64,000 nt of DNA from Duganella sp. sic0402 (GCF_019219065.1 NZ_JAHUWK010000005.1:186001-250000); one strand, 5' to 3'; positions 38,264 through 49,401 are shown, counted from the stretch's first letter. Notes: a model not told the origin generated them from the sequence alone. Numbers and translations are program-made.

Positions 38264-40087
38264 ATGACGATACCCTGCCAGACAGCCGAGGCCAGCCGCC
38301 TCGACGCGCTGTACAAACTCAACCTGCTCGACACGCCGCCCAGCGAAGCGTTCGACCGCATCACCCGCATGGCGGCCAGCTTGTTCAAGCTGCCGATCGC
38401 GGCGGTGTCGCTGACGGACGCCGATCGCCAATGGTTCAAGTCCCGCGTCGGCGTTGAGCACGACTCTATCCCGCGCATGCGCGCGCCGTGCGGCCAGGTG
38501 GCCGACAACGCCGACGTGCTGGTGATACCCGATTTGCATCTGGACGAGTTCTACCGCAACAGCTTGCTGGCGGAGAGCGGCATCCGCTACTACGCGGGCG
38601 CACCGCTGACCACCACCGATGGCCACTGCCTCGGCGCCATGTGCGTGCTGGGCACCGAGCCGCGCGACACCACGCCGGAAGAACTGACGGCGCTGTGCGA
38701 CCTGGCCGGCATGGCGATGGCGCAGATCGAATTGCAGCATGCACTGGGCCGCGTCGACGCGGTCAGCGGCCTGCCCAACCGACAGCAGTTCATCGATGAC
38801 TTCCACGACTTGCAGCTGGACGCCGGCCAGGGCGAGCAGCGGCTGGCGGTACTGATCAACCTGGCCACGCCGGACCAGCTGACGCACGCCGCACGCGCCA
38901 TGAAGTCGTCCTATGTGGATGACCTTGTGACCGAAGGCGCGCGCTGGCTACGCGCCGAAATCGGCCCTGGCCGACGCATGTACCACGTCGCCACCGCGCA
39001 GTTCATGCTGTTGTCGCCGGCTGGCGAAACGCTGGACAGCTGGCTGCCACGGGTGGAATTGCGCATGCAGAAGGCGCAGGCCATCGCCCGCTCGCGCTAC
39101 GTCGCCACGCCGTCGGCCGGCGTGGTGCCGTTTGATGTCAACCATGACGAAGCGCTGTCGGTGCTGCGCAAGGCCCGCAGCGCGGCGTTTGACGCCATCG
39201 GTAACCAGAACCACATCGCCGTCTACTCGCAGGCCGAGGATGCGCTGTACCAGCGCCGATTCAGCCTGCTCAAGGATTTCGGCATGGCGCTGGAAAGCAA
39301 GGACCAGCTACGGCTGGTGTTCCAGCCGCGCATCGACGTCGCCAGCGGCGAGTGCGTCGGCGCGGAAGCGCTGCTGCGCTGGAACCACCCGTCGCTGGGC
39401 GCCATCGGCCCGGCCGAATTCATTCCGATAGTCGAGCGCTCCGGACTGGCGCAAGCCACCACCGCCTGGGTGCTGGAAGAAGCGCTGCGCCACCAGCAGG
39501 CATGGCTACGTGCCGGTCTGGCCTTGCAGGTGTCGGTGAACGTCTCGGCGGCCAATCTGTCGGAATGCGATTTCGCCGCCAGCGTGGCGGACAGCCTGGC
39601 GCGCCATCAGCTGCCGGCGGACTGCCTGGAACTGGAGATCACCGAAAGCGCCATCATGGCGCAGCCGGCCAAGGCGCACGCCACGCTGGCGGAAATCGCC
39701 GCATTGGGCGTCGGCCTGGCGATCGACGATTTCGGCACCGGCTACAGCAGCCTGTCCTACCTGCAGAAGATGCCGGCCGACGTGGTCAAGATCGACCAGT
39801 CCTTCGTGCGCGACCTGGAACACGATACGCGCCAGCAGGCGCTGGTGACGGCGATGATCACACTGTCGCAGGACCTCGGCCACCGGGTGGTGGCGGAAGG
39901 CGTGGAAACCGAAGCGGTGCTGGACTTCCTGCGCCGCGCCGGCTGTGAAGAGGTGCAGGGCTATTTATTCGCCGCCCCGCTGGAAGCGGATGCCTTTGCC
40001 GCTTACTCCTGCCCGATCAGCACCAGCGCGTTGCGCGTGCCGAAGTTGACGCTGTCGCCGCGTACCACGGCGGTCTTCCCGGAGTAG
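38264..40087 (+). CDS. GAF - degenerate GGDEF - EAL signalling protein
   Basis: A 607-residue cytoplasmic protein. The start at 38264 is preferred: ACGGA lies just upstream and the preceding in-frame residues do not resemble a domain. Order: GAF sensor (about 15-160), a GGDEF-like domain (about 175-320) that keeps GLPNRQQF but has ATAQF where GGDEF should be, and an EAL phosphodiesterase (about 345-585). The EAL part has E368 in GAEALLRWNH, IDDFGTGYSSLSYLQKMP and VAEGVETEA. It should degrade cyclic di-GMP and not make it. The last 85 bp overlap the convergent amylase gene, so the C-terminal 28 residues have no family likeness. Confidence 0.85.
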   Translation: MTIPCQTAEASRLDALYKLNLLDTPPSEAFDRITRMAASLFKLPIAAVSLTDADRQWFKSRVGVEHDSIPRMRAPCGQVADNADVLVIPDLHLDEFYRNSLLAESGIRYYAGAPLTTTDGHCLGAMCVLGTEPRDTTPEELTALCDLAGMAMAQIELQHALGRVDAVSGLPNRQQFIDDFHDLQLDAGQGEQRLAVLINLATPDQLTHAARAMKSSYVDDLVTEGARWLRAEIGPGRRMYHVATAQFMLLSPAGETLDSWLPRVELRMQKAQAIARSRYVATPSAGVVPFDVNHDEALSVLRKARSAAFDAIGNQNHIAVYSQAEDALYQRRFSLLKDFGMALESKDQLRLVFQPRIDVASGECVGAEALLRWNHPSLGAIGPAEFIPIVERSGLAQATTAWVLEEALRHQQAWLRAGLALQVSVNVSAANLSECDFAASVADSLARHQLPADCLELEITESAIMAQPAKAHATLAEIAALGVGLAIDDFGTGYSSLSYLQKMPADVVKIDQSFVRDLEHDTRQQALVTAMITLSQDLGHRVVAEGVETEAVLDFLRRAGCEEVQGYLFAAPLEADAFAAYSCPISTSALRVPKLTLSPRTTAVFPE

Positions 40088-41667
40088 TAGTCCTTCACAC
40101 GCTGGCCATTGGCGAATACCCCGTGCAGCTTGATGCTGCTGGCCTTATCGGTCGGCAGGTCCAGCGCCACCACCACCTTGTCGCGCACACCGTCCTTGTC
40201 GTACGTGCGTTTGAAGACGTAAGGCTTGGCCTGCAATTGCTGGTGCACGCCGGCGCCCACCGCAACGTGCGCCTTGCGGAACAAGCCCAGCTTGGCCCAG
40301 TGCGCGCGCACCTCGGCAATCTTGTAGCCATCGCGAGCGACATTTTGCTCCAGCTCATTCCAGTTCATGAATGAGCGCAGCTTGGCGTCACCGGTGGCTT
40401 GCGCGATATCCAGCTTGCGCGCGGTTTCATCGCCGTAGTAGATCTGCACTGCGCCGGGCGTCAGCAGCAGCTTGGTGGCGCTCTCAAATGGCTTCTTGCG
40501 CGACGGGTCGAACGGCGCGCCGTCATCGTGCGAGTCCAGGTAGTTCAATACCGAATAGCCATTCAGTCGGCCGCCGTGCAGCGCATTGGAATAGCTGCTG
40601 AAGATTTTTTCGTAGTCCTGCTCAGCATCCTTCACCAGCGCGAAGTTAATCATGCTGTTGAAATTGGCCTGATAGTAGTTGACGCTTTGGCCGCCGCCCA
40701 GGTCGTGATACAGGCCATCACTGATCTTGTAATTGTAAACTTCCGCCGTGGTGTAGAACTTGTCATCGCCCAGCTTCTTCTCCGGATTGGCTTTCTTCCA
40801 GTCCTCGAAAGCGATGGCGGCTTCCTTCTGCAATTCCTTCCACACTTTCGCTTCCACATGCTTGACCGTATCAGCGCGGAAGCCGTCCACGCCGTACTTG
40901 CGTATCCAGTCGGTGTGCCACTTGATCAGGTAGTAGCGTGGCGCGCGCGGATAGCCGGTGCGGGCAAAGAACTCGTTCAGGCTCTTGACCTCCTGCTCGA
41001 AGCGGCCCTCCTGCTGCCACTTGGCCATCAGACGCTCCGGCAACTCCACCGGCTCGTCGCTCTCAGTCAGGAAGTCCGGCAGGTTCTTCACCAGTGTGCA
41101 TTCGATGGTAGTCCTGGCATCCTTGTAGGTGCACTGCGGCGCGGTACGCACCCAGTCCTTGGGCCATACCGGATCGATCTCGGTGACCGGGCCGGTGTGG
41201 TTCATCACCACGTCCAGCAGCACGCGGATGCCGCGCGCGTGCGCCGCATCGACCAGATTGCGGAAGTCGTTTTCGGTGCCGAGATTGGCATCGACTGCGG
41301 TGAAGTCGGAAGCCCAGTAGCCGTGGAAGCCGTAGGACTTTCCGGTTCCTTCATCGGTGCCGCCATGGATCTGCTCCACCGGCGGCGTGATCCAGATGGC
41401 GTTCACGCCCAGGCTGTCGAAATAGCCGTCGTTGATCTTGTTGATCACACCAGCCAGGTCGCCGCCCATGTAGCCACGCAGCGGTGCAGCGTCCTTCTGG
41501 CGATCATAAGCCAGATCATTGCCGGTGAAAGCGTTGCTGAAGCGGTCGGTCAGCAGGAAATAGACGGTCGCATTCTCCCACAGGAATGGCTTCGGCTTTT
41601 CGGCGGCTAATGCCGCTGCCGATGCTGTAGCCAGGGTCAGGGAGAATGCGAGTGTCGTCAATTTCAT
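40003..41667 (-). CDS. Periplasmic alpha-amylase, MalS-like GH13
   Basis: A 554-residue GH13 amylase with signal peptide (1-22, ending LAAE). The N-terminus FLWENATVYFLLTDRFSNAFTGND and the GGDLAGVINKINDGYFDSLGVNAIWITP block resemble MalS and the GH13_19 group. Catalytic residues are nucleophile D266 (DGFRADTVKH), acid/base E309 (TTAEVYNY) and D381 (YLDSHDDG). It should cut maltodextrins in the periplasm before uptake. It is last in an operon after a sugar carrier and phosphoglucomutase, 14 nt after the latter. Its 3' end overlaps the convergent EAL gene by 85 bp. Confidence 0.92.
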   Translation of the reverse strand: MKLTTLAFSLTLATASAAALAAEKPKPFLWENATVYFLLTDRFSNAFTGNDLAYDRQKDAAPLRGYMGGDLAGVINKINDGYFDSLGVNAIWITPPVEQIHGGTDEGTGKSYGFHGYWASDFTAVDANLGTENDFRNLVDAAHARGIRVLLDVVMNHTGPVTEIDPVWPKDWVRTAPQCTYKDARTTIECTLVKNLPDFLTESDEPVELPERLMAKWQQEGRFEQEVKSLNEFFARTGYPRAPRYYLIKWHTDWIRKYGVDGFRADTVKHVEAKVWKELQKEAAIAFEDWKKANPEKKLGDDKFYTTAEVYNYKISDGLYHDLGGGQSVNYYQANFNSMINFALVKDAEQDYEKIFSSYSNALHGGRLNGYSVLNYLDSHDDGAPFDPSRKKPFESATKLLLTPGAVQIYYGDETARKLDIAQATGDAKLRSFMNWNELEQNVARDGYKIAEVRAHWAKLGLFRKAHVAVGAGVHQQLQAKPYVFKRTYDKDGVRDKVVVALDLPTDKASSIKLHGVFANGQRVKDYYSGKTAVVRGDSVNFGTRNALVLIGQE

Positions 41668-41681
41668 GCTGTCGTCCTTAT

Positions 41682-43376
<1,695 letters not shown>

Positions 43377-44696
43377 TCAGACAGGTTCCGCTTCGTCGCG
43401 CACTATGAGCGTCAACGCACCTGCGACGATCATGCATACGCCGCCCAGCATCAGCGTCTTGACGCTATGGCCGGCGAACCAGTGTTTGGTCACAAAACCC
43501 AGCACCAGGCCACTGACGATCTGCGGGATCACAATGAAGAAGTTAAACACACCCATGTAGTAACCCATGCGGTCCGCCGGCAGCGAGCCGGCCAGAATCG
43601 CATACGGCATGGTCAGGATGCTGGCCCAGGCGATACCAACGCCGATCATCGGATAGAACAGCGTATCCAGATCGTGTATCGCATAGATGCTGAACAGGCT
43701 GACGCCACCGATAATCAGGCAGACCAGGTGCACGAACTTACGGCTGGTATGACGTGCGAACACAGGCAGGATGAACGCCGCCAGCGCCGACACGCCGCCG
43801 TACACGGCGAACATCACGCCGACATGGTTGCCAGCTTCCTGGAACGCGGCCGATTGCGCGTCGGTGGTGCCGAACACGTTTTCGCTGACGGCGTTGGTGG
43901 TGTATATCCACATCGCGAACAGCGCGATCCAGGTGAAGAACTGCACGACTGCCAGCTGCACCATGGTCTTCGGCATTTTGGCGAAGCCGCCGAAGATTTC
44001 TTTCAGTCCGTTGAACAAGCCCTTGCTGCGCTGCTGCTCGGCGCGAAACGCGGCCAGGTCTACCGGCGGCAGTTCTTTCGCGGTCAGCACAGTCCACAGC
44101 ACGGCCAGGAAGTACACGACGCCGCCGGCGTAGAACGAGTAGCGCACGGTGTCTGGAATCGCCCCATCGACCGGCACATTGCTGACCCCAAAGTGGGTGA
44201 AGATAGTCGGCAGCAGCGACGCGATCACCGCACCCCAGCCGATGAAGAAGGTTTGCATCGCAAAGCCGGCGGTCTGCTGGCGCGGGCCAAGCTTGTCGCC
44301 GACAAAGGCGCGGAACGGTTCCATCGACACGTTGATGGCGCCATCCAGCAGCCACAGCACCACCACCGCCATCCACAGTGACGAGGAATTCGGCATCAGG
44401 AACAGCGCGATCGACGCCAGCAAGGCGCCGATGAAGAAGAAGGGACGGCGGCGGCCCCAGGTCGGGTGCCAGGTGTTGTCGCTCAGGTAGCCGATGATGG
44501 GCTGCACCAGCAAACCGGTGACCGGCGCGGCCAGCCAGAACAGCGACAGATCATCGGGATTGGCGCCCAGCGTGGAGAAAATCCGGCTGACATTGGCGTT
44601 TTGCAGAGCGAAGCCAAATTGAATGCCGAAGAAACCAAGGCTCATATTCCACAGCTGCCAGAACGACAGGATGGGCTTGTTGCTGGAAGAGTGCAT
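43377..44696 (-). CDS. Maltose/sucrose-type sugar:H+ symporter (GPH/SUC family MFS)
   Basis: A 439-residue, 12-helix carrier. The opening FWQLWNMSLGFFGIQFGFALQNANVSRIFSTLGA, GLLVQPIIGYLSDNTWHPTWGRRRPFFFIGA and DGAINVSMEPFRAFVGD are typical of the SLC45/GPH-type maltose and sucrose carriers (as in Caulobacter and Xanthomonas maltose loci). It should bring maltose or maltodextrins across the inner membrane. It is first in the operon with pgm and the MalS-like amylase, and diverges from the GH31 alpha-glucosidase. The disaccharide preference is inferred from the locus. Confidence 0.88.
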   Translation of the reverse strand: MHSSSNKPILSFWQLWNMSLGFFGIQFGFALQNANVSRIFSTLGANPDDLSLFWLAAPVTGLLVQPIIGYLSDNTWHPTWGRRRPFFFIGALLASIALFLMPNSSSLWMAVVVLWLLDGAINVSMEPFRAFVGDKLGPRQQTAGFAMQTFFIGWGAVIASLLPTIFTHFGVSNVPVDGAIPDTVRYSFYAGGVVYFLAVLWTVLTAKELPPVDLAAFRAEQQRSKGLFNGLKEIFGGFAKMPKTMVQLAVVQFFTWIALFAMWIYTTNAVSENVFGTTDAQSAAFQEAGNHVGVMFAVYGGVSALAAFILPVFARHTSRKFVHLVCLIIGGVSLFSIYAIHDLDTLFYPMIGVGIAWASILTMPYAILAGSLPADRMGYYMGVFNFFIVIPQIVSGLVLGFVTKHWFAGHSVKTLMLGGVCMIVAGALTLIVRDEAEPV

Positions 44697-44720
44697 GCTG
44701 CGCGTCCCGATTTTAAAATT

Positions 44721-44735
44721 TGTAGCAAAATAACA
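44721..44735 (-). promoter_or_regulatory. Degenerate operator copy near sugar carrier gene
   Basis: TGTAGCAAAATAACA has 9 of 12 defined bases of TGTAGT-N3-ACTACA. It lies 25 nt upstream of the carrier ATG and shares TGTAGCnAAAnAACA with the copy at 44820. Confidence 0.3.
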
Positions 44736-44819
44736 CGCTGACCTATGCGTGTCAATCTCAAGAACTTCCTAGTAAAATAAAGGGAAAAGCCTGTTCAGAG
44801 GCCCGGCTATGGTGTCAAA

Positions 44820-44834
44820 TGTAGCCAAACAACA
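44820..44834 (+). promoter_or_regulatory. Degenerate operator copy near GH31 gene
   Basis: TGTAGCCAAACAACA has 10 of 12 defined bases of TGTAGT-N3-ACTACA. It lies 29 nt upstream of the GH31 ATG. Together with 44721 it frames the divergent promoter region of the maltodextrin genes. Confidence 0.35.
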
Positions 44835-44863
44835 AAACCCAAGACCCCACTGAGACTCCGTTC

Positions 44864-47305
44864 ATGTCCATTAACTCATTTGCAACACTGGCCGCTGCCG
44901 CCTTGCTGGCCAGCCACGGCGCGCAGGCACAAAACGCCGACCGCAAGTTCGACAGCGTCACCGAGCGCGACGGCCACTTGGAAGTCCGCACCAGCGACGG
45001 CAGCTACCTGATCAAGCCCTACTCCGCCGGCATCATCGAAACCACCTTCGTGCCGTCCGGCGAAAGCACCGATCCGGCATCGCACGCAGTGGTGCTGGCG
45101 CCGGCCGCCGTGAAAACGACGCTGAAACAAAAAGGCGGCAGCATCGAATATGCCACACCTGGGCTGGTCGTCACCATTACCAAATCGCCTTTCCGCATCG
45201 CCTACGCATATAAGGGCAAGCCGCTGGTGGCCGAGAAGCGCGGCTACATTCGCGTCAAGGACGACGTGGCGACCGGCAGCAAGGATATCAACAAAGGCGC
45301 AGCGCGCGAACTGGAAGCCATCGAGTTTGCACTGGATAAAAACGAAGCCTTGTACGGCGCCGGTTCACGCGCCGTCGGCATGGATCGGCGCGGCCACAAA
45401 TTCACGCTGTATAACAAGGCGCACTACGGCTACGGCGACCGTTCGGAGTTGATGGGCTACACCATGCCAATCGCGCTGTCGTCGAAAATGTACGCCATCC
45501 ACTTCGACAATCCGCAGACCGGCTATCTGGACTTCGACAGCAAGAAGAACAACAGCCTGACCTATGAAGCCATCGGTGGACGCAAGACCTATCAGGTGAT
45601 CGCCGGCGACAGCTGGGAAGACGTGATCGGCAACTATACCAGCCTGACCGGCAAGCAGCCTTTACCCCCACGCTGGGCCTTCGGCAATTTCGCCATGCGC
45701 TTCGGCTATCGCAATGAGCAGCAAGCGCGCGACACGGTGAACAAGTTCATCGCCGACGACATCCCGCTGGATGCGATCGTGTTCGACCTGTACTGGTTCG
45801 GCAAGGAAGTCAAAGGCACGATGGGCAACCTGGCCTGGGACAAGGACAACTTCCCCCACCCCGAAGCGATGATCGCCGACTTCCGCAGCAAGGGCGTGCA
45901 GACGGTGGTAATCACCGAACCGTTTGTGGTGGACACCTCGCAGCGCTGGCAGGAAGCGGTCGACAAAAAAGTGCTGGCCACCGGGCCGGATGGCAAGCCA
46001 TTGGCCTATGACTTCTTCTTCGGCCATACCGGCCTGATCGACATCTTCAGCAAGCAAGGCAAGGACTGGTACTGGGACATTTACAAAAGCCTGCGCCAGC
46101 AAGGCGTCACTGGCGTCTGGGGCGATCTGGGCGAGCCGGAAGTGCATCCGACCGAACTGCGTCACGCCACCGGCACTGCCGATCAACTGCACAACATCTA
46201 TGGTCATCAATGGGCCGGCCTGGTGTCGGAAGGCTATCAGCGCGACTTCCCTAACGAGCGCCCCTTCATCCTGATGCGCGCCGGCTATTCGGGCACGCAG
46301 CGCTACGGCATCCTGCCGTGGTCAGGCGACGTTAATCGCGGCTGGGATGGACTACAATCGCAGCCGGAGATTTCGCTGCAGATGGGGATGCAGGGCCTGG
46401 GCTATATGCATTCGGACCTGGGCGGCTTCGCCAATCCGGTACTGGACGATGAGCTGTATCAGCGCTGGCTGCAATACGGCGTGTTCCAGCCGGTGTTCCG
46501 TCCGCATGCGCAGGAAGAAGTGCCGTCCGAGCCTGTCTACCGCGAAGCGAAAACCAAGGCGCTGGCGCGCGAGGCAATCCGCCTGCGCTATCGCCTGCTG
46601 CCTTACAACTACACACTCGGCTTCGACAACAACCAGCAAGGCTTGCCGCTGATGCGCCCGATGCTGTACGAGGAGCCGGGCAACGCCAGGGTGCGCGCCA
46701 TGTCGTCTACCTATTTGTGGGGCAAAGACCTGCTGGTCACGCCGGTGCTGAAGCAAGGCCAGAAGACCGCAGATGTGTACTTCCCTGCACGCAGCGCGTG
46801 GTTCGATTTCTACACCGGTGAAAAGCAGGCTGGCGGGGCCACCCGCGCCATCGCCCTGACGGCGGACCACGTGCCGGTCTATGTCCGCGCGGGCGCCTTC
46901 ATCCCGATGAGCAAAGTCGTGCAGACCACGCGCGACTACAACACCCGGAGCATCGAGCTGCACTACTGGCATGACGCTTCGGTACACGCCGGCGCTGGCA
47001 AGCTGTATGACGACGACGGCCTGACCGCGCAAGCCTATGAACAAGGCAAGTACGAACTGCTGAGTTTCAGCAGCACGCTGCAAGGCAAGGCGCTGTCGCT
47101 ACGTGTGGTGTCGGAAGTGGGCCGGCAGTATCAGCGGCCGGAGCGTGAGATTGCGCTGAGCGTGCACAATATAGGCGCTGCGCCTGCGTCGGTGCGGGTG
47201 GATGGCAAGGTCGCAGTGTTCGCGTGGGATGCGGCAGGCAAGCTGCTGACGGTGCAACTGCCGGCCAGTGCTGAGGCCAGCCGCGCCATCGACATCGCGC
47301 TGTAA
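44864..47305 (+). CDS. GH31 alpha-glucosidase, exported
   Basis: An 813-residue GH31 enzyme with signal peptide (1-22, ending HGAQAQ). An N-terminal galactose-mutarotase-like domain (about 60-240) precedes the barrel. The catalytic nucleophile D421 is in GVWGDLGEPEVHP, and the acid/base D489 is in LPWSGDVNRGWDGL. The C-terminal beta domains include a DUF5110-like segment GKLYDDDGLTAQAYEQGKYELLSF. It should release glucose from the non-reducing ends of maltodextrins or alpha-1,6 oligosaccharides in the periplasm. It diverges from the carrier-pgm-amylase operon, and the shared promoter region carries two similar operator-like sites. Confidence 0.92.
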   Translation: MSINSFATLAAAALLASHGAQAQNADRKFDSVTERDGHLEVRTSDGSYLIKPYSAGIIETTFVPSGESTDPASHAVVLAPAAVKTTLKQKGGSIEYATPGLVVTITKSPFRIAYAYKGKPLVAEKRGYIRVKDDVATGSKDINKGAARELEAIEFALDKNEALYGAGSRAVGMDRRGHKFTLYNKAHYGYGDRSELMGYTMPIALSSKMYAIHFDNPQTGYLDFDSKKNNSLTYEAIGGRKTYQVIAGDSWEDVIGNYTSLTGKQPLPPRWAFGNFAMRFGYRNEQQARDTVNKFIADDIPLDAIVFDLYWFGKEVKGTMGNLAWDKDNFPHPEAMIADFRSKGVQTVVITEPFVVDTSQRWQEAVDKKVLATGPDGKPLAYDFFFGHTGLIDIFSKQGKDWYWDIYKSLRQQGVTGVWGDLGEPEVHPTELRHATGTADQLHNIYGHQWAGLVSEGYQRDFPNERPFILMRAGYSGTQRYGILPWSGDVNRGWDGLQSQPEISLQMGMQGLGYMHSDLGGFANPVLDDELYQRWLQYGVFQPVFRPHAQEEVPSEPVYREAKTKALAREAIRLRYRLLPYNYTLGFDNNQQGLPLMRPMLYEEPGNARVRAMSSTYLWGKDLLVTPVLKQGQKTADVYFPARSAWFDFYTGEKQAGGATRAIALTADHVPVYVRAGAFIPMSKVVQTTRDYNTRSIELHYWHDASVHAGAGKLYDDDGLTAQAYEQGKYELLSFSSTLQGKALSLRVVSEVGRQYQRPEREIALSVHNIGAAPASVRVDGKVAVFAWDAAGKLLTVQLPASAEASRAIDIAL

Positions 47306-47314
47306 AAGGCCACG

Positions 47315-47593
47315 TCAGCTCGACGGGAAATTCAGCTCGCCATTGCGGATTCCCCGTCGGCGCTCCTTGCGCACCAGTTCCAGCTCGCTGATGAGGAACA
47401 CTTCCTCGTTGAGATAGTGCGCCCGCTCCCAGACGCAGAACACGGAGGGCTGCGTGCCCCGCTCGCGCACAGGGTCATCGGCGCGCCCGATGACCAGCAT
47501 TTCGATATCAGATCCAGTGGCGCGTACCAAATCACCTGCATCCAGGTTACCCATCGCTGTCGCTCCCCAAGGCTGTTCTTGCATATTACGCAT
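47315..47593 (-). CDS. Small DUF2158 (YodC)-like protein
   Basis: A 92-residue protein with GAGGAT before its ATG. The core LDAGDLVRATGSDIEMLVIGR, VFCVWERAHYLNEEVFLISELELV resembles the small DUF2158/YodC fold, whose members are mostly of unknown function. It ends 10 nt from the GH31 stop codon (convergent) and lies just downstream of the helicase gene on the same strand, 58 nt away. It may be co-transcribed with the helicase. Confidence 0.6.
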   Translation of the reverse strand: MRNMQEQPWGATAMGNLDAGDLVRATGSDIEMLVIGRADDPVRERGTQPSVFCVWERAHYLNEEVFLISELELVRKERRRGIRNGELNFPSS

Positions 47594-47651
47594 GAATTAT
47601 CCTCGATAACAACTGCAAATCAGCTGAGCTGACTTCGCTACAACAATCCTC

Positions 47652-49289
47652 TCATCCAACCCGGTCCAGCAACTGCTGCTGAGCTCGTTCACTGAGCACC
47701 AGCACCAGCTTCAGCCGGGCGCGCGTCATGCCGACAAACAGCTTGCGCAGCACCAGTTGATCCATCTGTTCAAAATCGATCTCGGTGAAGATGATGGCCG
47801 GCGCGGACTGTCCCTTGAAGCGGTATACCGATTCCGCCAGCAGGCCGCCCTCGCGATACTGAGGATTGCCAAACAAATCGTATTCGCCGGTGAAGGACTT
47901 CAGTGTATGCACATCGCTCAGTTGGTCAAGGTGAAGTATCAGCGAATGCTCGCGGCCGCGGAACGAGGCAATCGCGATATCGTGCCGTGAGAAACCGGCG
48001 CCCAGGCATAGCGTCACCGCACGCCGGGTTTGCGCCAGCATCGCCTCGTGATCGCCATGCGGATAGCTCAGCTCCTCGATGTCGGCGCCCTTGAACGGGC
48101 TGCCTGCCTCCACGGGAACTTGTGTTGCTCCGATGGACGCCAGGATATCGACGATCTGCCGTGGACTGCGGTAGTTGGTGTCGGAATGCAGCGTCACCCA
48201 GCCGGGCAAAGGCACGCTGTCGCGGCCGTACAGGTTTTGATTCGGATCTTCCAGCCAGATTGCCCGGCCGCCATCTTTGAGCATGCGCAGCAAGATATCG
48301 CGCCACACCACCGAAAAGTCCTGGCCCTCGTCGACGATCAGCACATCGTACTGCCAGTCCGTCGGCAGCGGCTCGGCGCTCATCTGTGCTTCAATCTGTT
48401 CCCATACATGGGGCGCGGCGTAGTTGGGTATCTGGCCGTGCTCGCGCGCGAACGCATCGCTGAGCGAATGGAAACTGGTGACGCGCCCCCCCGGCGGAAC
48501 CAGTTGGCTAATATGATCGGCCAGCGGCCGGTTATAGCAGACATACAGCGGGCACAGACCGGCGTCGATGGCAGCGGTGTACTCCGACAGCGCCAGCTGC
48601 GTCTTGCCGCTGCCGGCGGTACCGACCACACGCAGGCGGAACGGCGCAAACTCCAGCCGGTGCGCCCAGGTCGCCAGGCCGCCCGACAGCCGCGCCACCA
48701 TGCGCGCGGCGTTGCCGATCATCGCGCTGGGGTCGGGGCGCAAGCTAAGCATATTGCCGAGAAAGCGGGAGACTTTATCAAATTGCGCGTCCGGCTTGGG
48801 ATCGTCCACCGGCAGCACATCGCGCACCATCTGCGCCAGCTTGTGCTTGCTGTTGGCGTCGATGATGTGGCGCGGATCGAGTCCGGCCAAGTGCGGATCG
48901 CGCACAATGTAGTCCGGGCAGTACAGCACATAATCGATCGACAGCTCGGCGCCGAAACGTTCGGTCAGCACACGGATCGAACGCATGATGTGCTGCGCCA
49001 CGCGGCGCGGCTTGCCGGCGTACTGCTTCACCAGGCCATCCGGCGTTTCATTCAGAAAGCCGGCGATCTGCTCAATCAGCAGCACCCGCCCATTCGGCGC
49101 GACAATCACAAAGTCGACCTGGTCGAAGGCCGAAAAGCCCTTCTCCACATTAGTCCAGTGCACGCCGTGATAGATATGATAGGGCGATTCCGCCAGCGTC
49201 GCATTCAGGTAAGCCAGCGTCTCAATCTCACGCGCCGCCGCGCCAGTCGCCGACATCTCTTGCCAGCCGGTAGGATGAAGATAAGCCAT
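47652..49289 (-). CDS. NERD-domain UvrD-like helicase
   Basis: A 545-residue protein. The N-terminal NERD (nuclease-related) domain (about 20-110) has D59 in FDQVDFVIV and E73 in LLIEQIAGF, but the lysine usual after E-x is isoleucine (I75). The C-terminal SF1 helicase has Walker A GTAGSGKT (223-230), Walker B/motif II VDEGQD (319-324), a motif V-like FKGQSAPAIIFTEID and motif VI FVGMTRARLKLVLV. Such proteins act on DNA, but cellular roles are poorly defined; some helicases of this class belong to phage-defence or repair sets. It is an orphan among sugar genes. No clear ribosome-binding site. Confidence 0.8.
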   Translation of the reverse strand: MAYLHPTGWQEMSATGAAAREIETLAYLNATLAESPYHIYHGVHWTNVEKGFSAFDQVDFVIVAPNGRVLLIEQIAGFLNETPDGLVKQYAGKPRRVAQHIMRSIRVLTERFGAELSIDYVLYCPDYIVRDPHLAGLDPRHIIDANSKHKLAQMVRDVLPVDDPKPDAQFDKVSRFLGNMLSLRPDPSAMIGNAARMVARLSGGLATWAHRLEFAPFRLRVVGTAGSGKTQLALSEYTAAIDAGLCPLYVCYNRPLADHISQLVPPGGRVTSFHSLSDAFAREHGQIPNYAAPHVWEQIEAQMSAEPLPTDWQYDVLIVDEGQDFSVVWRDILLRMLKDGGRAIWLEDPNQNLYGRDSVPLPGWVTLHSDTNYRSPRQIVDILASIGATQVPVEAGSPFKGADIEELSYPHGDHEAMLAQTRRAVTLCLGAGFSRHDIAIASFRGREHSLILHLDQLSDVHTLKSFTGEYDLFGNPQYREGGLLAESVYRFKGQSAPAIIFTEIDFEQMDQLVLRKLFVGMTRARLKLVLVLSERAQQQLLDRVG

Positions 49290-49318
49290 GTCATCTAAAA
49301 ATATGGGGTCAAAATATA

Positions 49319-49401
49319 GGGTCAGTTCTGCCTATCGTACACGAACCCAACACTAGTCGGCTCTCACAGCCGAGCTTGTGTACGTTTGGCAGAACTGACC
49401 C
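49319..49401. repeat. MITE/REP-like long hairpin element
   Basis: GGGTCAGTTCTGCC (49319-49332) and GGCAGAACTGACCC (49388-49401) are perfect terminal inverted repeats. Inside them CGTACAC/GTGTACG (49336-49342, 49378-49384) and TCGGCT/AGCCGA (49357-49362, 49368-49373) also pair, so the whole 83-bp unit folds into one cruciform or RNA hairpin. It lies between the divergent helicase and M2 peptidase genes. Another GGGGTCA sits just to the left at 49305. The form suggests a REP/MITE-type repeat; only one copy is in this window. Confidence 0.65.
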
